A stretch of 22,566 bases of DNA. Origin: Collinsella aerofaciens. Its GTDB lineage: Bacteria > Actinomycetota > Coriobacteriia > Coriobacteriales > Coriobacteriaceae. This document shows, one piece after another, positions 9,038 through 17,781 of the stretch. Below the pieces are notes generated by a model. The model was not told the DNA's origin and did no database searches. It saw nothing but the letters and a program-made list of their open reading frames with translations. The translations under genes and the position numbers were made by a program. Location: assembly GCA_030826265.1 (NCBI GenBank), contig JAPJOH010000034.1, positions 1-22,566 on the forward strand, written 5' to 3'. Each line of letters starts with the position of its first letter. The stretch's first letter is position 1.

Positions 9038-10141
9038 TTAATCAACAGAACCTAAATAGGTCATATAACAATCCAATAACACTCTGGCCGCAGCATTAAT
9101 TTCAAATACCTGCAAACCGGCATCGTCGCCAGGCGCGAAGACCTCTGTGCTCAACTCAATAAGTCTTTCGGCCCACTTTATACAGGAGCTAGAAAGTGAT
9201 TCAAATTGCATCATGGATGTAACAGCGGTCTCAGAGGTAACGGTATCAGACGCAAGAATGGGTGTATGCGATGCCTGGCATTCAACTCCGACCATTGGGA
9301 GGCCTTCATACAGGCTCGGCAGGCAGAAAACATCAAATGCTCGATATAAAGATGCTGCGTCGCTTCTAGTGCCCAAAAACCGAACAGAATGGCTAATCCC
9401 CAGACAATCAGCTTGGTCCTTTATCTGTTCAACCAACGGACCAGAACCAACCAAAACTAAAACTGCATCATTACGAATCTTTAAAACCTGATCGAATATA
9501 TTAAGCAAATATGAGTGATTCTTCTGCTCTGTAAAACGACCAATGTGCCCAATTAGAAGCTGTCCATCAGCAACACCAAGCGATCGCCGCGTCCTTAGGC
9601 GATCCTCATCATCTGGCGCGAAAACAGACAAGTCGACAGCATTACGCATGACTACAAATTGAGAACTCGATCCAAATAACCATTCACCAGCGAATTTACT
9701 ACATGCAAAACGGTGAGTCGGATACCGGTTTGATTGCGTTTTCAGCACGGCCTTCAGGGCATTCTTGGCATACTCACCCCTACCACTCGTAGAGTGGCTA
9801 TGGGCGATACGCACGGGGACACCCGCCTTCTTCGCAGCACGAAGAGGAAAGACCGAAAGCGCGTTGATGTGACTATGGACAATCTTCCAGCCCTCTTGCT
9901 TAAAGAGACGCTGAAGCTCTCGCTGGTATTCAGCTACATGCTGATAGGGCGGTATCTCAAAGACCCTGCCACCGAGCGATTCGATCTCGTCACGGGGAAC
10001 AAGCGTCGAATCGGAATCAACAAGAAAGTCAAACTGCACTTTACCGCGATCGATGTGACGATAGTAATTCATAACGACAGCTTCGACGCCGCCACCAACC
10101 ATCTTGCCAACAACCTGAGCCACCCTAACCGGTTCAGTCAT
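9038..10141 (-). CDS. GT4-family (GT-B fold) glycosyltransferase
   Basis: 367 residues. N-terminal blocks RVAQVVGKMVGGGVEAVVMN and IVHSHINALSVFPLRAAKKA are typical of capsule GT4 enzymes of the EpsF/CpsF kind. The C-terminal domain has IGHIGRFTEQKNHSYLLNI, LVLVGSGPLVEQIKDQ and the EX7E motif in PSLYEGLPMVGVECQ. Unlike the other GT4 in this cluster, it keeps a full C-terminal helix. Its ATG follows immediately after the TAA of the initiating sugar transferase with no gap, so it probably adds the second sugar of the repeat unit; this is inferred from position. Base composition is intermediate between the G+C-rich operon start and the A+T-rich distal genes. Confidence 0.85.
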   Translation of the reverse strand: MTEPVRVAQVVGKMVGGGVEAVVMNYYRHIDRGKVQFDFLVDSDSTLVPRDEIESLGGRVFEIPPYQHVAEYQRELQRLFKQEGWKIVHSHINALSVFPLRAAKKAGVPVRIAHSHSTSGRGEYAKNALKAVLKTQSNRYPTHRFACSKFAGEWLFGSSSQFVVMRNAVDLSVFAPDDEDRLRTRRSLGVADGQLLIGHIGRFTEQKNHSYLLNIFDQVLKIRNDAVLVLVGSGPLVEQIKDQADCLGISHSVRFLGTRSDAASLYRAFDVFCLPSLYEGLPMVGVECQASHTPILASDTVTSETAVTSMMQFESLSSSCIKWAERLIELSTEVFAPGDDAGLQVFEINAAARVLLDCYMTYLGSVD

Positions 10142-10897
10142 TTAGCAAGCACCTCCACCGGTAAAGACCTCAACGACCGTGAGGAGAACAATCTTCAAGT
10201 CCGTGATGGGGCCGCGCTTGGCGATGTACTCCAAATCACGGCGGACCATGCCGTCGAAGTCGGAATCGTTGCGGTCAGTCACCTGCCACCAGCCGGTAAT
10301 GCCCGGCTTCACAGCCAAGCGCTGCAGGTCGTACTCGGTATACTCCGCGACCTCGTTGGGCAGCGGCGGGCGCGGGCCGACGACGGACATCTGACCCATG
10401 AACACGTTCAGGAACTGCGGGAACTCGTCGATGGAGTGCTTGCGGATGAACTTTCCAATCTTGGTGACACGCGGGTCATTCTTCATCTTGAACATGGCGC
10501 CGGCGATCTCGTTCTGCTCCCTGAGCTCGGCGAGGCGCTCGTCGGCGTCCTTGTACATGGAGCGGAACTTCCACATGCGGAAGGTAGTCAAACTACCGTC
10601 GGGACGGGTGCGGCCAACGCGGATCTGACTATAGAAGGGGCTGCCCTCGCTCTCCAGTCGGATGGCCGCGGCCAGCACCAGGCTGGGCACAGCGATGACG
10701 ACGAGCACGGCACCGCTGAACACGATGTCGAATGCGCGCTTCACTGCCCTATATGCCAAGCGCGAGCGGTCCCAGTCCATGATGGATTGCATGGCCTTGT
10801 AACGGCCGGCGCCCTCGCGCCGGTCCATGGCCTGGGCAATCAGTGCCGCCCCCGCAGGCGCACAGCTCTTTGTTACTTCTTTAGCAGCCACAGTCAA
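10142..10897 (-). CDS. Initiating sugar transferase (undecaprenyl-phosphate sugar-1-phosphate transferase, WcaJ/CpsE catalytic core)
   Basis: About 251 residues. One N-terminal hydrophobic hairpin (FDIVFSGAVLVVIAVPSLVL) is followed by the bacterial sugar-transferase core: FYSQIRVGRTRPDGSLTTFR, FRMWKFRSMYKDADERL, NDPRVTKIGKFIRKHSIDEF and MSVVGPRPPLPNEV. This is the short form without the multi-helix N-terminal domain of WcaJ. It loads the first sugar-1-phosphate onto undecaprenyl phosphate at the membrane. The start is uncertain: TTG at 10897 has GGGGA upstream at a reasonable distance, while in-frame ATGs lie at 10828, 10792 and 10780. A longer frame to 11041 would overlap the loaP-like gene and is unlikely. 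Confidence 0.85.
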   Translation of the reverse strand: MTVAAKEVTKSCAPAGAALIAQAMDRREGAGRYKAMQSIMDWDRSRLAYRAVKRAFDIVFSGAVLVVIAVPSLVLAAAIRLESEGSPFYSQIRVGRTRPDGSLTTFRMWKFRSMYKDADERLAELREQNEIAGAMFKMKNDPRVTKIGKFIRKHSIDEFPQFLNVFMGQMSVVGPRPPLPNEVAEYTEYDLQRLAVKPGITGWWQVTDRNDSDFDGMVRRDLEYIAKRGPITDLKIVLLTVVEVFTGGGAC

Positions 10898-10976
10898 AAA
10901 TACATCCCCGTTCCCCAGGGATCCCCCAATCGGTAAAATCAAAAATGCAAACGAACAGCCGGTACAACGTCTCCCT

Positions 10977-11600
10977 TTACGTTTTGCTGGGAACGTCAAG
11001 CGGTAGCAGCTCCCTAAAAGCGGAGTCGCCTTCGCCCACATCTACCAGGCACCAGCGCTTATGACGGTCGATCTTCTTTACACGGGCCTCTTGCCCCACT
11101 AAGGGCCCTTGCTCTATGTGCAGCACGCCGTCTTCTATGCGCGCGACGCTGTTGCGCACCACGCCGTCATCGTCCAGTATGCTGCGGTACCAATCCTGCG
11201 CATCGTCCGGCATGGGCATGTACGCCCGCTCCCTACTACCGGCGATGCGACAGCCAAAGCTCAACTGGGCCAAAGCCCTATCGAGCGCAGCGGCATCGTG
11301 CGTGGCGACGAAGAAATATTCCTTGTACATAGGTTTGGTTTGGAGCGACCATGCGCCGTCCCGCTTAAACCAGAACTCCTTTTGCATCACAAAAGCGTCC
11401 TGCATAAGGTCGTGCGGGATAATGCGGCGAACCTTTTCGCAGGTCTCGCGCTCTTTTCCAATGGGGGTGTGGACCAGATACCAGCGGACGCGGCCGTGCT
11501 GGCTGTTGGTGGTGGCGCCGTTAAAAGCGCCCGGCAGCTGCTCTTGCGCCGTGCCGTCTGTTCCATGTTCTCGCCCCCTCTTTTTGGCTTTGCGATGCAC
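10977..11600 (-). CDS. NusG-family transcription antiterminator, LoaP-like
   Basis: About 207 residues. After a basic N-terminal extension comes a NusG N-terminal (NGN)-like domain (VRWYLVHTPIGKERETCEKV, then KPMYKEYFFVATHDAAALDR). A KOW-type domain closes the protein (GPLVGQEARVKKIDRHKRWC). Specialised NusG paralogues such as LoaP, RfaH and UpxY stand first in long capsule or secondary-metabolite operons and keep RNA polymerase from terminating. Its place as first gene before ten polysaccharide genes fits LoaP. The start shown is GTG at 11600 without a clear ribosome-binding site, so the N-terminus may begin elsewhere. The first 35 residues do not belong to the NGN fold. The stop lies 80 bp before the sugar transferase. 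Confidence 0.8.
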   Translation of the reverse strand: MHRKAKKRGREHGTDGTAQEQLPGAFNGATTNSQHGRVRWYLVHTPIGKERETCEKVRRIIPHDLMQDAFVMQKEFWFKRDGAWSLQTKPMYKEYFFVATHDAAALDRALAQLSFGCRIAGSRERAYMPMPDDAQDWYRSILDDDGVVRNSVARIEDGVLHIEQGPLVGQEARVKKIDRHKRWCLVDVGEGDSAFRELLPLDVPSKT

Positions 11601-11689
11601 GCAAATGCAGGGGCGTTTAGAACAGGCTTCTCGCTCGCAGCTAGGCGCATTCGCAAAAGTACAGATTTTTGTATGTTTCGACAGAAGAC

Positions 11690-11695
11690 ATTATA
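11690..11695 (-). promoter_or_regulatory. -10 box of the capsule operon promoter
   Basis: A perfect TATAAT on the minus strand lies 90 bp before the presumed LoaP start and beyond the thrS terminators. The hexamer 17 bp upstream (GGCAAA, 11713-11718) is a poor -35 match, so the promoter may need an activator. The leader would be about 80 nt, long enough for an RNA element recognised by LoaP, though I could not identify one. Confidence 0.55.
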
Positions 11696-11794
11696 CGAGC
11701 AATTAATCAGCGTTTGCCCAGATTACGCAAAATGTACTGCTAGTAGGTGCATCTCCATACCCCCTCTATAAAAACCTGTACCTTTTTGTGCAAC

Positions 11795-11819
11795 AAAAAA
11801 AGCCGCTCAACCAGCGGCT
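11795..11819 (-). terminator. Rho-independent terminator, second of a tandem pair after thrS
   Basis: AGCCGCT / AGCGGCT stem (11801-11807 with 11813-11819), 5-nt loop, followed on the minus strand by a run of T. A shorter T-run on the other side could give plus-strand activity too. It insulates the capsule promoter from thrS transcription. Confidence 0.8.
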
Positions 11820-11836
11820 TTTCTTATTTGGGCATG

Positions 11837-11869
11837 AAAAAAGGCGACCGCCCTTTATGGACGGTCGCC
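11837..11869 (-). terminator. Rho-independent terminator of thrS
   Basis: GGCGACCG (11843-11850) pairs with CGGTCGCC (11862-11869) around an 11-nt loop, and six T follow on the minus strand. It begins 26 bp after the thrS stop codon. Confidence 0.9.
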
Positions 11870-11894
11870 TTTGTTAATTGTTGTGAAGCTTGCC

Positions 11895-13658
<1,764 letters not shown>

Positions 13659-13685
13659 GGGTATGTTTTCTCCTCTCGGATGCCT

Positions 13686-13728
13686 GATGCAAGTGCGTGC
13701 GATGCGCTCGGCGTTTTTGACTTGCATC
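13686..13728 (-). promoter_or_regulatory. Inverted repeat over the thrS transcription start (operator or leader hairpin)
   Basis: GATGCAAGT (13686-13694) and ACTTGCATC (13720-13728) form a perfect 9-bp dyad with a 25-bp centre. One arm begins immediately after the thrS -10 box and spans the expected start site; the other lies about 28 bp before ATG. No T-box sequence is present. The arm position favours a DNA operator over a leader structure, but both are possible. Confidence 0.5.
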
Positions 13729-13756
13729 ATTATAGGCAGGTTGCCTTGGTATACAA
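13729..13756 (-). promoter_or_regulatory. thrS promoter
   Basis: TATAAT at 13729-13734 (minus strand) with TTGTAT 16 bp upstream (13751-13756). The predicted start near 13722 gives a leader of about 64 nt. Confidence 0.7.
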
Positions 13757-13757
13757 G

Positions 13758-13788
13758 CGCCCGCCGCACCTTAATGGCACGGCGGGCG
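13758..13788 (-). terminator. Strong GC-rich hairpin between the zinc-ribbon gene and thrS
   Basis: CGCCCGCCG (13758-13766) pairs with CGGCGGGCG (13780-13788), and G-U pairs extend the stem. On the minus strand only CTTGTAT follows, so the terminator is imperfect; on the plus strand ATTTTC follows. It most likely ends the zinc-ribbon gene transcript about 90 bp after its stop and lies directly against the thrS -35 box. Confidence 0.5.
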
Positions 13789-13878
13789 ATTTTCTACGCA
13801 TGCTTCATCGTGTGGGGGCGGGGCTGCGGGGCGCGCGTGCGGCGCCCGTGGCTTACGGCCGGCCCGACGATGGATGCG

Positions 13879-14310
13879 TTACTGGATGCGAGTTCGGCAG
13901 TAGGGGCAGACCTTCCAGTGCGCGTCGAGCGGGCGATGGCAGCTGGGGCACACGTTGCGAACCTGGGTGTCGCACACGGGGCAGACGACAAAGTCCTTCT
14001 CGATGGGGGCGCCGCACTGCGGGCAGGTGCCGTACTGGGCAAGCTGGCGCTCGCGCAGGGCCATGTCCAGCTCCTGCTCCTCGCGGTCGGCCGCGTAGGA
14101 ATGCGGGCGCAGGACCAAGTAGGCGATGAGGCCCACAAACGGGATAAGGGCGATGATGCCCCATGCCACGTAGGCGCTGGCGACGCGGCGGCGAGCGTCG
14201 ATAAACACATAGACGACCGACAGCACGTACAGGGCGATGATAAAGCCCACGAAGGCATAGATGACGCCCATAAGCTGCGGTGACATGAGCTCAGAGATGT
14301 ACTTGGACAT
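13879..14310 (-). CDS. Small membrane protein with C-terminal double zinc ribbon
   Basis: 143 residues. There are two membrane helices at ~13-37 (MGVIYAFVGFIIALYVLSVV) and ~45-67 (AYVAWGIIALIPFVGLIAYL), separated by a short basic loop (DARRR), like phospholipase-D-nuclease N-terminal (PLDc_N) type small membrane proteins. A charged helical linker follows. Four CxxC pairs close the protein: CPQC, CPVC, CPSC and CPYC, arranged as two zinc ribbons (DZANK-type). The ribbons probably face the cytosol. GAAAGG lies 9 bases before the ATG. The function is unknown; similar proteins are common in Coriobacteriia and Firmicutes. It is transcribed towards thrS but appears separate from it. Confidence 0.8.
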   Translation of the reverse strand: MSKYISELMSPQLMGVIYAFVGFIIALYVLSVVYVFIDARRRVASAYVAWGIIALIPFVGLIAYLVLRPHSYAADREEQELDMALRERQLAQYGTCPQCGAPIEKDFVVCPVCDTQVRNVCPSCHRPLDAHWKVCPYCRTRIQ

Positions 14311-14411
14311 TGAGGTGTACCTTTCGGAATATTTACAATCCGGTCAAGTTTACCACGGGGTTTGTTTATATGGGACCACGGCTAGGCGCGGGGCTGACGC
14401 GGACACAAACA

Positions 14412-14747
14412 TCTCAATCCGTAACAACTAGGACCGAAATCCGGTCCTAACTGTTACAGAACGAGACAAACGAATGACCCGCATGGCAAATGTCTCAATC
14501 TGTAACAGTTACTAAGCTTAAACGGGTCCAGATGTTACAGATTTAGACTGAGGAATCTCTCCCCGACTTCAATCTCAATCTGTAACATCTAGAACCCAAA
14601 TCATCAGCTAACTGTTACAGATTGAGACAAAGGATAACGTCCAGGCCGAACGTCTCAATCTGTAACAGAGACTCAGCATAAACAGGTCTAACTGTTACAG
14701 ATTTAGACATTCGAAATCGACTGATTGGTTCATCTAAATCTGCCACT
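14412..14747. repeat. Alternating inverted-repeat array, left part: nine 15-bp repeats at 40-bp spacing
   Basis: Consensus TCTCAATCTGTAACA. Forward copies start at 14412, 14493, 14573, 14653 and (degenerate) 14733; reverse-complement copies start at 14452, 14533, 14613 and 14693. Start-to-start distances are 40, 41, then 40 six times. The spacers of 24-26 bp differ from one another. Each forward/reverse pair could form a hairpin of about 55 nt; in the first pair the interior also pairs (TAGGACC with GGTCCTA). No T-runs follow, so these are not ordinary terminators. The array fills most of the 485-bp gap between the zinc-ribbon gene and the integrase. Confidence 0.9.
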
Positions 14748-14786
14748 ATTTACCGCGCCCGTTTTACCTGCTGGTTTGTTGGGAAA

Positions 14787-14810
14787 TATCCCAATTTATC
14801 CCAAGTGCGT
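14787..14810. other. attL-like site
   Basis: The 15-bp core TTATCCCAAGTGCGT (14796-14810) includes the stop and last codons (Thr-His-Leu-Gly-stop) of the integrase. The segment from 14787 also resembles the right-hand site. A TTGGGA / TCCCAA dyad (14779-14794) abuts the core and may be an integrase-binding site. Confidence 0.55.
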
Positions 14811-15626
14811 CAAAACGGAACGCGCCACCTGCTCACGGGAGGGACGAATATAATGTCGCCCCGACACGCCCGGCAGGGAGTGTCCCATGAGCATTTCCAT
14901 GAGGTCCCAGGGCATGTGCAGCACCATCTCGCAGATGGTTCGCCACGAATTGCGAAGGTTCGACCACGGGATGCGTTCGATACCCTCGGCTGCGCACCAC
15001 TTCTTCCATCCATGATTGCACATCCCTCGGTTCATGGGCAGTCCGTCCCCGCGATCTGCTAGCCACTCGGAGCCTGCCGCGCGGCGCTCGCCTGCAATTT
15101 CGAGTAGGCGCCCGGCAGCATCCGGCAGCACCACGACTGTGCGCATTGACTTCCGCGTCTTGAGTACGCTGTTCGCCGTGGGCTCGATGCCCGCTTGCTC
15201 CATCTGGCGCACGAGGTCGACCGTTGCGAGCGTTGTGGATTCCGCCGCACACGGCATGACCTCATCGGTGCGGATGCTCAGCGACTCACCCGACCGGTAT
15301 GAGCCAAAGCACGCCATGATGAACGGCGCCTCGAGTAAGGTTCCGTGCAGGCGTCCCAGACTGTCCTTTGCCTCGGCGAGCGTGTACAGGCGCTTGAAGC
15401 GCTCGCGCGTCATGCGGGTGGGCGCGGTGTATTTCACAGTTGCGGCAAATGGGTCGATGGGCAGCACGACAAAGCCCGACACGGTTCCGTAAATCTTGCG
15501 CAGGGTGAGTAGGGCAGTGTCTGACGTTGCTGCGGGGAGAGTCAGGAGTCATTCCTGCAGGTGCACGGGGCGCAGCTGGTCGACCGGCATCGAGCCCCAC
15601 GCGCGGCGCCTCTGCTTGCGTGTCAT
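14796..15626 (-). pseudogene. Tyrosine-recombinase integrase, disrupted by a nonsense codon and probably an internal deletion
   Basis: The frame begins ATG 15626 (MTRKQRRRAWGS), a start I associate with coriobacterial integrases. It continues MPVDQLRPVHLQE and then hits TGA at 15549-15551, where a Trp (TGG) would fit. It resumes in the same frame LLTLPAATSDTALLTLRKIY and runs to 14796. The catalytic half has Arg in ACFGSYRSGESLSIR, SNLRNSWRT in place of the HxxR box, GHSLPGV, and the Tyr nucleophile in GRHYIRP. The total of about 276 codons is roughly 100 short of the family: the arm-binding and most of the SAM-like domain appear deleted between two Trp-Gly-Ser sequences. A GTG at 15482 could restart a 228-residue catalytic fragment. 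Confidence 0.85.
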
Positions 15627-15684
15627 ATAATGTCCCAAGGTTGCCCGGAGCTATCTCCGTGTTACTCCGGCATCCTTGCTATCA

Positions 15685-15730
15685 CCCCAACGCGCCAAGG
15701 TTCCAGCCGTGCGCGGTGGGGTTTCTTTTC
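15685..15730 (+). terminator. Terminator-like hairpin on the plus strand upstream of the integrase
   Basis: CCCCAACGCGC (15685-15695) pairs with GCGCGGTGGGG (15711-15721) with one mismatch and a 15-nt loop, followed by TTTCTTTTCG. No plus-strand gene precedes it within the element, so it may be a leftover from deleted genes or a leader attenuator. Confidence 0.5.
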
Positions 15731-15763
15731 GTTTAAGGTCTCCAATCTCCATAACGTGTTCGG

Positions 15764-15791
15764 TTTACATTTTGTTGCAATGCGGCATAAT
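15764..15791 (+). promoter_or_regulatory. Plus-strand promoter inside the element
   Basis: TTTACA (15764-15769), 16-bp spacer, CATAAT (15786-15791). A start near 15798 would give a transcript of only about 60 nt before the hairpin at 15824-15852. Confidence 0.5.
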
Positions 15792-15929
15792 ATGGGTAGC
15801 CCTTTGCTTAAAGCTCAGGACGTGGCCAGCCTCGGAGCCGAAATCCGGGGCCTTTTTTATGGGCGTATTTTCTCCACCAGCTCTCCTCTTTCGCTAATCT
15901 TGCAGGAATATTTTTTGTCCCCTGGATAG
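15792..15929 (+). pseudogene. Possible excisionase (HTH) remnant
   Basis: The frame from ATG 15792 begins MGSPLLKAQDVASLG, which resembles the opening of a MerR/AlpA-type excisionase (normally ...LLKAQDVASLLGVS...). It then turns into unrelated sequence antisense to the cargo gene. There is no ribosome-binding site, and the ATG touches the -10 box of the preceding promoter. I read it as the first 14-15 codons of a lost xis gene fused to other DNA by deletion. It could equally be chance. Confidence 0.3.
15824..15858 (+). terminator. Rho-independent terminator on the plus strand
   Basis: GGCC...CTCGGA (from 15824) pairs with TCCGGGGCC (15844-15852) with a bulge, and six T follow. It ends at the stop codon of the convergent BECR-like gene, so a short plus-strand RNA would end exactly there. 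Confidence 0.6.
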
Positions 15930-16357
15930 GCTGTTCTGAGGACATAGCCCTTTTTCGTTACGCCGAGGATAACGACATAGTCTTGATCGATTCCGGATGC
16001 GACAACTTGAACTTTGTCTTCGCGGCCCCTTTGCCTTTGAAGGTAAACGTTGGCGGACACCCTGCCCTCCACTGTTGCTTTTAGGACCGGAAGCCTCACA
16101 ACCCTGTTGAGATCAAGATTGACCAATGGGTTGAATTGCTCTCTGCTCTTCCCGTGCTTTGAGACGAGATGTAGCCATGTCGACTCGTATTGCATGTTTG
16201 TCACGGGGGACCCATCCCATGCGACAAGGTCCAGCAGATTGTCGTCATAGTATTCTCTTGAGAGATGTGACGCGCGCAGCATATCGCACGTAAGGCCTTG
16301 GTAGCAGGGCCCAAGGTCGAGATGCCCGTCGCGGTCGAGTGAGTATCCTGTTCGCAT
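15857..16357 (-). CDS. Putative BECR-fold RNase toxin-like protein, last cargo gene
   Basis: 166 residues from ATG 16357, which overlaps the stop of the DUF3800 gene as ATGA and has GAAGGA seven bases upstream. The frame is also open to an ATG at 16414, but that would overlap the DUF3800 gene by 58 bp without a good ribosome-binding site. The order of elements resembles phage-associated Barnase/EndoU/ColicinE5/RelE-like nucleases: His-containing helices (WLHLVSKHGKSREQF), a helix ending in Pro (NLDLNRVVRLPVL), beta strands (RVSANVYLQRQ, KVQVVASG, DYVVILGVTKKG) and the closing VLRTAYP strand. If correct, it would cleave RNA. The family call is by pattern only; no signal peptide or membrane segment is present. 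Confidence 0.5.
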   Translation of the reverse strand: MRTGYSLDRDGHLDLGPCYQGLTCDMLRASHLSREYYDDNLLDLVAWDGSPVTNMQYESTWLHLVSKHGKSREQFNPLVNLDLNRVVRLPVLKATVEGRVSANVYLQRQRGREDKVQVVASGIDQDYVVILGVTKKGYVLRTAYPGDKKYSCKISERGELVEKIRP

Positions 16358-17046
16358 CACATATTCCTTCGTCCACGAAAGTGGAACACGTTGAACTTCT
16401 GCTCGGAAGGCCATGTCTCATAGCTCGCAAGGGTACTTGTATTTAAATTTTGACAGATGTCTCGGCATATTTGCAATTTTGCGGCACTTGACCCTTCGAG
16501 CTGCAGGTGTCCATTCCTTGAGGCGGCAAGGGCTCCGATGAATAAGTCTGCGAGCTGTATGAGGTCGTTCTCATGTGACTCGACTTCTTCGACAAATTTT
16601 ACCGAGTTGCCAAATTGGAATGTGTCGATCAGGCACCTCCTCAATGTGTCCACTCGGTCACGTTCGTCAATGCGGCGATCGATAAATAGGCGGTATGAGT
16701 CTCTCCTGTCAAGCCAGTTGTTAAATACCTGGTAGTAGACCTTCTGAAACATTTCCTCAGTATCATCGAAGTTTGTCTCACGCCTACTGACAACGACTGC
16801 GCGGAATCTCAGCTCGGGGTTTGAGAAGAACAGGTCGACCAAAGCCTGAAAGAAGGAGAGTCTGGACGGGCACACCGTTTTCCACCCGAATTCTCCCTGC
16901 ACGTTGTAATAGGCCCTGAGTCGGTCAACCATCCTTACAATCTCTCTCTTTTGGTCCAGGGGGCACATGATGCCTCCTATGGCCATAAAATCGTCTGCAA
17001 GAGAAGATGTGACGCAGCTTTCGTCACAATAAACGTTGTAGGTCAT
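16357..17046 (-). CDS. DUF3800 domain protein, middle cargo gene
   Basis: 229 residues from ATG 17046 (MTYNVYCDESCV). The family signature is present: an N-terminal Asp-Glu-Ser on a beta strand, FMAIGGIMCP, REIVRMVDRLRAYYNVQGEF, WKTVCPSRLSFFQALVDLFF, RFRAVVVSRRETNFD, and the C-terminal HENDLIQLADLFIGALAASR with its conserved Asp residues. DUF3800 proteins are often found in mobile islands and are suspected metal-dependent nucleases of RNase H-like fold; the activity is not established. AGGAG stands 3-4 bases before ATG 17046. ATG 17124 (AAGGG upstream) and GTG 17196 are in-frame alternatives, so the N-terminus is uncertain. It couples to the next gene by ATGA. Confidence 0.75.
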   Translation of the reverse strand: MTYNVYCDESCVTSSLADDFMAIGGIMCPLDQKREIVRMVDRLRAYYNVQGEFGWKTVCPSRLSFFQALVDLFFSNPELRFRAVVVSRRETNFDDTEEMFQKVYYQVFNNWLDRRDSYRLFIDRRIDERDRVDTLRRCLIDTFQFGNSVKFVEEVESHENDLIQLADLFIGALAASRNGHLQLEGSSAAKLQICRDICQNLNTSTLASYETWPSEQKFNVFHFRGRRNM

Positions 17047-17201
17047 GCGCTCCTCGTTTTTATGCGCGGCATCACTTCCTGCTTCGCAGTTCGCCCCGAC
17101 ATCATTCGTGTTTAGCGGTCTCATATGATCGCGCCCTTCTTCGGATTGCCATATTTGTATCAGATATCGCGGTGCTAACGATTTGATTCGCTGCACCGCA
17201 C

Positions 17202-17741
17202 CTAGGCGCCGAAGAGCTTCGCGAGCACACCGAGGGCCACCAGCGCCTTGGGTACGAGATCCACGCTCTTCGTTGCAAGGTCGATGACCCTTGCAGCGTG
17301 TTCGGCGAACCCTGTCCTGTTCTTCGCCTCGGCTGCCATGCGTGCCCGCGACAGCGCCAGCTCGAGTGCCTCTTTCGTCTCGTTGTCGAGAACGGAGTCG
17401 TTGCCGATTTCGGTCACCGCCTGGCTTACCTCTACCGAAACGTCCGCCGTCGCCGTGGCCTGTGAGACGCTGCTGGAGCTAACCGTCGTACCGTTTCCGC
17501 TGTTCGTGAGCGTGGCCATGTTTGCCACGAGCCATCCCTTTGCGCGCTTTACGCCATCCAGAGTCTTGTCTCTGGGAATTGTTAGCGATCCGGTGCACCT
17601 GAGCGGGAAGGAAAACCCTTCCATCTGCAGCATGAGGTCGTCGATGTGTTCCTGGGTGCTCTCACCATAATCTCCCGCAGTGATGCAGTCGCACTCGTAG
17701 ATGAGATCCTCCACGTGCGTCTCCGCTAATGATTGAGACAT
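17202..17741 (-). CDS. Unknown 179-aa protein, first cargo gene
   Basis: I do not recognise the family. The start is secure: GGAAGGAG lies nine bases before ATG 17741. Residues 1-75 are mixed and acidic, with two Cys in YECDCITAGDYGES and one more in LRCTGSL. Residues 75-105 are rich in Ser, Thr and Val (VSSSSVSQATATADVSVEVS). The C-terminal half is helical and charged (DNETKEALELALSRARMAAE, FAEHAARVIDLATKSVDL) and ends in a short hydrophobic, possibly amphipathic helix, VPKALVALGVLAKLFGA. Such a tail could contact membranes, as in some abortive-infection effectors, but that is speculation. It sits between the repressor gene and the DUF3800 gene, probably in one transcript. Confidence 0.7.
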   Translation of the reverse strand: MSQSLAETHVEDLIYECDCITAGDYGESTQEHIDDLMLQMEGFSFPLRCTGSLTIPRDKTLDGVKRAKGWLVANMATLTNSGNGTTVSSSSVSQATATADVSVEVSQAVTEIGNDSVLDNETKEALELALSRARMAAEAKNRTGFAEHAARVIDLATKSVDLVPKALVALGVLAKLFGA

Positions 17742-17781
17742 GGTTATTACTCCTTCCCATAAATGAATTGAATAACGCGGT

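Noticed and set aside
9734..10936. 400-aa plus-strand open frame
   Set aside because: Antisense to the GT4 and sugar transferase genes, which have clear family motifs; the product has no recognisable domain.
13659..13757. T-box riboswitch before thrS
   Set aside because: The predicted leader is only ~64 nt and has no T-box or specifier-loop sequence.
14412..14747. CRISPR array
   Set aside because: Repeats are only 15 bp, alternate in orientation and tolerate substitutions; no cas genes are nearby and a spacer block is duplicated.
15286..15600. 104-aa minus-strand frame overlapping the integrase
   Set aside because: It is a shifted frame; the integrase reading frame carries the family motifs on both sides of its stop codon.
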